Source: Caballeronia sp. BR00000012568055 (GTDB taxonomy: Bacteria > Pseudomonadota > Gammaproteobacteria > Burkholderiales > Burkholderiaceae). Taken from it: 64,000 nt of DNA. This document shows, piece by piece, positions 60,631 to 64,000 of the stretch. Position 1 is the stretch's first letter. Every line of letters begins with the position of its first letter. A program made the translations under genes and the position numbers. The stretch lies in NCBI RefSeq assembly GCF_029439455.1, contig NZ_JAQFVG010000075.1:62001-126000 (forward strand), written 5' to 3'. Under the pieces are notes generated by a model. That model saw only the letters and a program-made list of their open reading frames with translations. It did not search any database and was not told the DNA's origin.

Positions 60631-62004
60631 TTAGCGCTCCTGTTGTTTCGCGTGCTGTTTCGATTGTGCGATGGCCGCATCGACGAAAGCTTGCGCCTGG
60701 CCGACGTAATTCGCCGGATCGAGCAGTGCGTGCAGTTGATCGCGCGACAGATGGCGCATGACGGTTTCGTTGGCGGCGAGGGCATCGAACAGCGTGGTGC
60801 CGTTCGCCACCGACGCCTTCGATGCGCCTTCCACCAGCTTGTGCGCATCCATCCGGCCGATGGCGTCGCCGAGCGCGAGCATGACCGCTTCGCCGAGCAC
60901 GAGGCCGTTGGTGACGTCGAGATTCTTCTTCAGGCGTTCGACGTTGATTTCCATCGACGGCACGATCGCCAGCATGTTCGACAGCGCGCCCGCCGTGAGA
61001 CGCGCGAGATCGGGCAGCGCTTCCCATTCCGCCTGCCAGCCGCCGAGCGCGCGTTCGTGCTCCTGAACCATGCCCGCGAAAATCGTCGCGACAAGGTTCG
61101 GTGCGCGCGTCGCTGCGGTCAAAACCGCCGCACAACCGACCGGATTGCGCTTGTGCGGCATGGTCGATGAACCGCCCTTGCCTGCCGCCGCCGGTTCGGC
61201 CACTTCGCCGAGTTCGGTCTGCATCATCAGCGAGATATCGCGGGCGATTTTGCCGAGCGTGCCGCTCAACATGCCGAGAAACGACGCGCTTTCCGCGATG
61301 CGATCACGTTGCGTATGCCACGGCAACGCGGGCAGTTGAAGCCCGAGATCGTCGGCAAGCGATTGCGCGACCGGAAGCGCCTTGTCTCGCAGACTGGCGA
61401 GCGTGCCCGCCGCGCCGCCGAATTGCAGCACGAGCGCGCGCGCTTTCAGTTCGCTTAATCGCGCACGATGCCGCGTAACCGCATCCAGCCACTGCGCGAA
61501 CTTCAGACCGAGCGTGATCGGCAGCGCCTGTTGCAGCCAGGTGCGCCCGATCATCGGCGTTTGCTTGTGATGTTCGGCTTGCCTGACGAGCGCGTTCGAA
61601 AGCGCAAGCAATTCGGCATCGATCAGATCGAGTGCGGCGCGCAATTGCAGCACGACGCCCGTATCGATGATGTCCTGACTCGTCGCGCCCCAATGCACGT
61701 ATTTCGCGGCTTCCGCATCCTTCGCTTTCACGACGGCCGTGAGTTGCTTGACGAGCGGAATCGCGAGATTGCCGCCCGCGGCCGCGCCGATCATCAACGC
61801 ATCGGCGTCGATGTGGTTGGCTTTGCACGCGGCGACGATCGCGTCCACCGCGTTCGACGGAATCACCCCATGCATCGCCGATGCGCGCGCCAACGCGGCT
61901 TCGACATCGAGCATGGCCTGAACGGTCACGCGCGGCGACCAGATCTCGTTCGCGGCTGCATTGCCGCAAATGAGATCGGTCAACCTTCCGGTCGATGAAA
62001 ACAT
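60631..62004 (-). CDS. pcaB: 3-carboxy-cis,cis-muconate cycloisomerase
   Basis: Fumarase/ASL-superfamily enzyme converting 3-carboxymuconate to 4-carboxymuconolactone. I use MFSSTGRLTDLICG at 62004 (457 residues), 4 bp after the pcaF stop; an ATG at 62034 overlaps pcaF. The superfamily signature GSSTMPHKRNP is present, followed by a C-terminal helical domain. It is central in the protocatechuate branch. Confidence 0.96.
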   Translation of the reverse strand: MFSSTGRLTDLICGNAAANEIWSPRVTVQAMLDVEAALARASAMHGVIPSNAVDAIVAACKANHIDADALMIGAAAGGNLAIPLVKQLTAVVKAKDAEAAKYVHWGATSQDIIDTGVVLQLRAALDLIDAELLALSNALVRQAEHHKQTPMIGRTWLQQALPITLGLKFAQWLDAVTRHRARLSELKARALVLQFGGAAGTLASLRDKALPVAQSLADDLGLQLPALPWHTQRDRIAESASFLGMLSGTLGKIARDISLMMQTELGEVAEPAAAGKGGSSTMPHKRNPVGCAAVLTAATRAPNLVATIFAGMVQEHERALGGWQAEWEALPDLARLTAGALSNMLAIVPSMEINVERLKKNLDVTNGLVLGEAVMLALGDAIGRMDAHKLVEGASKASVANGTTLFDALAANETVMRHLSRDQLHALLDPANYVGQAQAFVDAAIAQSKQHAKQQER

Positions 62005-62008
62005 GCCG

Positions 62009-63211
62009 TCAAACACGTTCGATGATGACCGCAATACCCTGCCCCACGCCGATGCACATCGTGCACAACGCGTAACGTCCGCCGGTGCGCTGAAGCTGAT
62101 AGCTCGCGGTCGTCACCAGCCGCGCGCCCGATGCGCCCAGCGGATGCCCCAACGCAATCGCGCCGCCGTTCGGATTCACGCGCGGATCGTTATCGGCGAC
62201 GCCGAGTTCGCGCAGCACGGCGAGCCCTTGCGAGGCGAACGCTTCGTTCAGCTCGATCACATCCATCTGATCGATGGTCATGCCCAGACGCTTCAACAGC
62301 TTCTGCGAAGCCGGCGCGGGACCGATGCCCATCACGCGCGGCGCAACGCCAGCGGTGGCGAGGCCGAGAATGCGCGCGCGCGGCGTGAGGCCGTGACGCT
62401 TGGCGCTTTCTTCATCCGCGATCAACATGGCGACCGCGCCATCGTTGACGCCCGACGCGTTACCCGCCGTCACGCTGCCGTCCGGACGCACGACGCCCTT
62501 GAGCTTCGCCAGCGCTTCCAGACTCGTTTCACGCGGATGCTCGTCGCGATCGACGATCAGCGCATCGCCCTTTTTCTGCGGAATCGTCACCGCGACGATT
62601 TCCTGCGCCAGCGTGCCGTCCTTCTGCGCGCGCGCCGCCTTTTGCTGCGACAACACGGCGAACGCGTCCTGATCGGCGCGGCTCACCTTGTAATCGTCGG
62701 CGACGTTTTCAGCGGTTTCGGGCATCGAATCGACGCCGTACAGCTTCTTCATCAACGGATTGATGAAACGCCAGCCGATGGTCGTATCGTGGATTTCGGC
62801 CTGACGCGAGAACGCGCTGGTCGCCTTGCCCTGCACGAAGGGCGCGCGGCTCATGCTTTCCACGCCGCCCGCGATCAGCAGATTCGCTTCGCCCGACTTG
62901 ATGGCGCGCGCCGCGATCCCGACTGCATCCATGCCCGAACCGCACAGCCGATTCACCGTCGTGCCCGGCACGCCGAGCGGCAGTCCCGCCAGCAGCGACG
63001 ACATGCGCGCCACGTTGCGATTGTCTTCGCCTGCCTGATTCGCGCAGCCGTAGATCACTTCCTCGACCGCGTCCCAATCGACTTCCTTGTTGCGCTCGAC
63101 CAGCGCGCGCAGCGGCACCGCGCCGAGATCGTCGGCGCGCACGGACGACAGCGCGCCGCCGTAACGGCCGATGGGCGTGCGGATCGCATCACATACGAAA
63201 GCTTCTTTCAT
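62009..63211 (-). CDS. pcaF: Beta-ketoadipyl-CoA thiolase
   Basis: Cleaves beta-ketoadipyl-CoA to succinyl-CoA and acetyl-CoA. The 400-residue thiolase has the nucleophile Cys in [12 protein letters not shown] (about residue 90), the His in GHPLGASG and the second Cys in [10 protein letters not shown]. It is 31 bp downstream of pcaJ and directly upstream of pcaB. Confidence 0.97.
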   Translation of the reverse strand: MKEAFVCDAIRTPIGRYGGALSSVRADDLGAVPLRALVERNKEVDWDAVEEVIYGCANQAGEDNRNVARMSSLLAGLPLGVPGTTVNRLCGSGMDAVGIAARAIKSGEANLLIAGGVESMSRAPFVQGKATSAFSRQAEIHDTTIGWRFINPLMKKLYGVDSMPETAENVADDYKVSRADQDAFAVLSQQKAARAQKDGTLAQEIVAVTIPQKKGDALIVDRDEHPRETSLEALAKLKGVVRPDGSVTAGNASGVNDGAVAMLIADEESAKRHGLTPRARILGLATAGVAPRVMGIGPAPASQKLLKRLGMTIDQMDVIELNEAFASQGLAVLRELGVADNDPRVNPNGGAIALGHPLGASGARLVTTASYQLQRTGGRYALCTMCIGVGQGIAVIIERV

Positions 63212-63242
63212 TTTTTGTCTCTCCAGTTCTCTTGGATATCTC

Positions 63243-63899
63243 TCAGGCTGCTTCGGAAATTGGCGCGTATTGCAGCGGCACTTGCGCCAGCTTCTGCAAT
63301 TCTTCGAACGTCAATCCGTCCACCATCTCGCGTACGACGAAGCCTTCCGGCGTGACATCGAACACGGCGTGATCGGTGTACACGCGATCGACGCAATCCA
63401 CGCCCGTCACCGGATACGAGCATTGCGCGACCAGTTTGCTTTCGCCCTGCTTGGTCAGCAGTTCCATCATCACGTAGACCTGCTTCGCGCCGATGGCCAG
63501 ATCCATCGCGCCGCCGACCGCTGGAATCGCGTCGGGTGCGCCGGTGTGCCAGTTGGCGAGATCGCCGGTGGCCGAGACCTGAAACGCGCCGAGCACGCAG
63601 AAGTCGAGATGGCCGCCGCGCATCATCGCGAAAGAATCGGAATGGTGGAAGTAGGCACCACCCGTAAGCAATGTGACGTGTTGCTTGCCCGCGTTGATGA
63701 GTTCGTCGTCTTCCTCGCCCTTCGCCGGTGCCGGACCCATGCCCAACAAACCGTTTTCGCTGTGCAGAAAGATTTCGCGATCCGCCGCGAGGTGATTGGC
63801 GACCAGCGTCGGCACGCCGATACCCAGATTCACGTAAGCGCCTTCGGGAATATCCGCGGCCACGCGCTTGGCCATTTCGTCACGAGTGAGTTTCTTCAT
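63243..63899 (-). CDS. pcaJ: 3-oxoadipate CoA-transferase subunit B
   Basis: Beta subunit of succinyl-CoA:3-oxoadipate CoA-transferase, activating beta-ketoadipate for PcaF. In the 218-residue protein the catalytic Glu lies in HSENGLLGMGP, with the GAYFHHSDSF segment also typical. It is 12 bp downstream of pcaI and upstream of pcaF. Confidence 0.97.
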   Translation of the reverse strand: MKKLTRDEMAKRVAADIPEGAYVNLGIGVPTLVANHLAADREIFLHSENGLLGMGPAPAKGEEDDELINAGKQHVTLLTGGAYFHHSDSFAMMRGGHLDFCVLGAFQVSATGDLANWHTGAPDAIPAVGGAMDLAIGAKQVYVMMELLTKQGESKLVAQCSYPVTGVDCVDRVYTDHAVFDVTPEGFVVREMVDGLTFEELQKLAQVPLQYAPISEAA

Positions 63900-63911
63900 G
63901 GCTGTCTGTCC

Positions 63912-64000
63912 TTAAGCTGCGAGTTCGGCGGCATGAACCGCTTGCGGCACTTCCACGACGCGTTGCACGAAAATGCCCGGCGTCACGATGTTTTCCGGGT
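63912..64000 (-). CDS. pcaI: 3-oxoadipate CoA-transferase subunit A (C-terminal end only)
   Basis: Only the last 29 codons are inside the window, ending VQRVVEVPQAVHAAELAA before TAA. The visible PENIVTPGIFVQRVVEV is typical of the C-terminus of the CoA-transferase alpha subunit, and its position before pcaJ with 12 bp spacing confirms the assignment. The 5' end of the gene and any pca regulator lie to the right of the window. Confidence 0.9.
   Translation of the reverse strand, partial: PENIVTPGIFVQRVVEVPQAVHAAELAA

Overview
The window reads as one contiguous, gene-dense stretch of a high-GC betaproteobacterial chromosome. It has no insertion sequence, prophage, CRISPR array, tRNA or rRNA that I can see. 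Gene content and order (skp-lpxD-fabZ-lpxA next to bamA-rseP-dxr-cdsA-uppS-frr-pyrH-tsf-rpsB; glnD followed by a repeat-rich pseudouridine synthase; a DUF2866-type small protein; a DUF2844/DUF3443 pair) point to Burkholderiaceae, most likely Burkholderia sensu lato (Paraburkholderia/Caballeronia-like). That placement is an inference from remembered gene order, not from a search.

Layout. 1-12937 (minus strand) is the envelope/translation block: rpsB, tsf, pyrH, frr, uppS, cdsA, dxr, rseP, bamA, skp, lpxD, fabZ and the 5' part of lpxA. It couples translation factors, isoprenoid and phospholipid precursor synthesis, outer-membrane assembly and lipid A synthesis. 13368-18825 (plus) holds map, glnD and an RsuA-family pseudouridine synthase carrying about eleven 30-residue tandem repeats. 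19066-28160 holds a tiny ParB-box-like orphan, then def, ligA, zipA, smc and a DMT transporter on the minus strand. 28354-32966 (plus) is a lysine/diaminopimelate block (dapC, dapD, an ArsC/YffB-like gene, dapE) ending in prmB. 33085-38392 has cardiolipin synthase, glutathione peroxidase, the ABC-F protein YheS coupled to an alpha-methylacyl-CoA racemase, and a small DUF2866-type gene. 38560-44962 has radA and alr (minus), then lplT and thiM-thiE-thiD (plus). 44949-48073 (minus) is a tightly overlapped set tsaB-rimI-UDG-DUF1853. 48225-51182 holds an acyl-CoA-binding protein, an RhlE-type DEAD-box helicase with a long leader, and a UspA protein. 51332-54753 holds a LysR regulator divergent from a haloacid-dehalogenase/malate-synthase operon. 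54898-57183 holds a small unknown gene, an antibiotic-biosynthesis-monooxygenase-fold protein, a probable small RNA and bamC. 57618-59385 is the DUF2844-DUF3443 secreted pair. 59451-64000 (minus) is a protocatechuate/beta-ketoadipate operon, pcaIJFBDC, with pcaI cut by the window edge.

Most of the window is conserved core. The items most worth a second look are: (i) DUF3443, a lipoprotein that shows both Asp motifs (DTGS/DSGS) and the GILGxG landmark of pepsin-like aspartic proteases, paired with a secreted DUF2844 protein; (ii) the 90-bp tandem array in the pseudouridine synthase; (iii) a multi-hairpin, terminator-ended intergenic RNA candidate around 55.6-55.8 kb; (iv) DUF1853 with PD-(D/E)XK-like residues coupled to a uracil-DNA glycosylase; and (v) the dehalogenase-malate synthase operon, which makes metabolic sense as haloacetate to glycolate to glyoxylate to malate.
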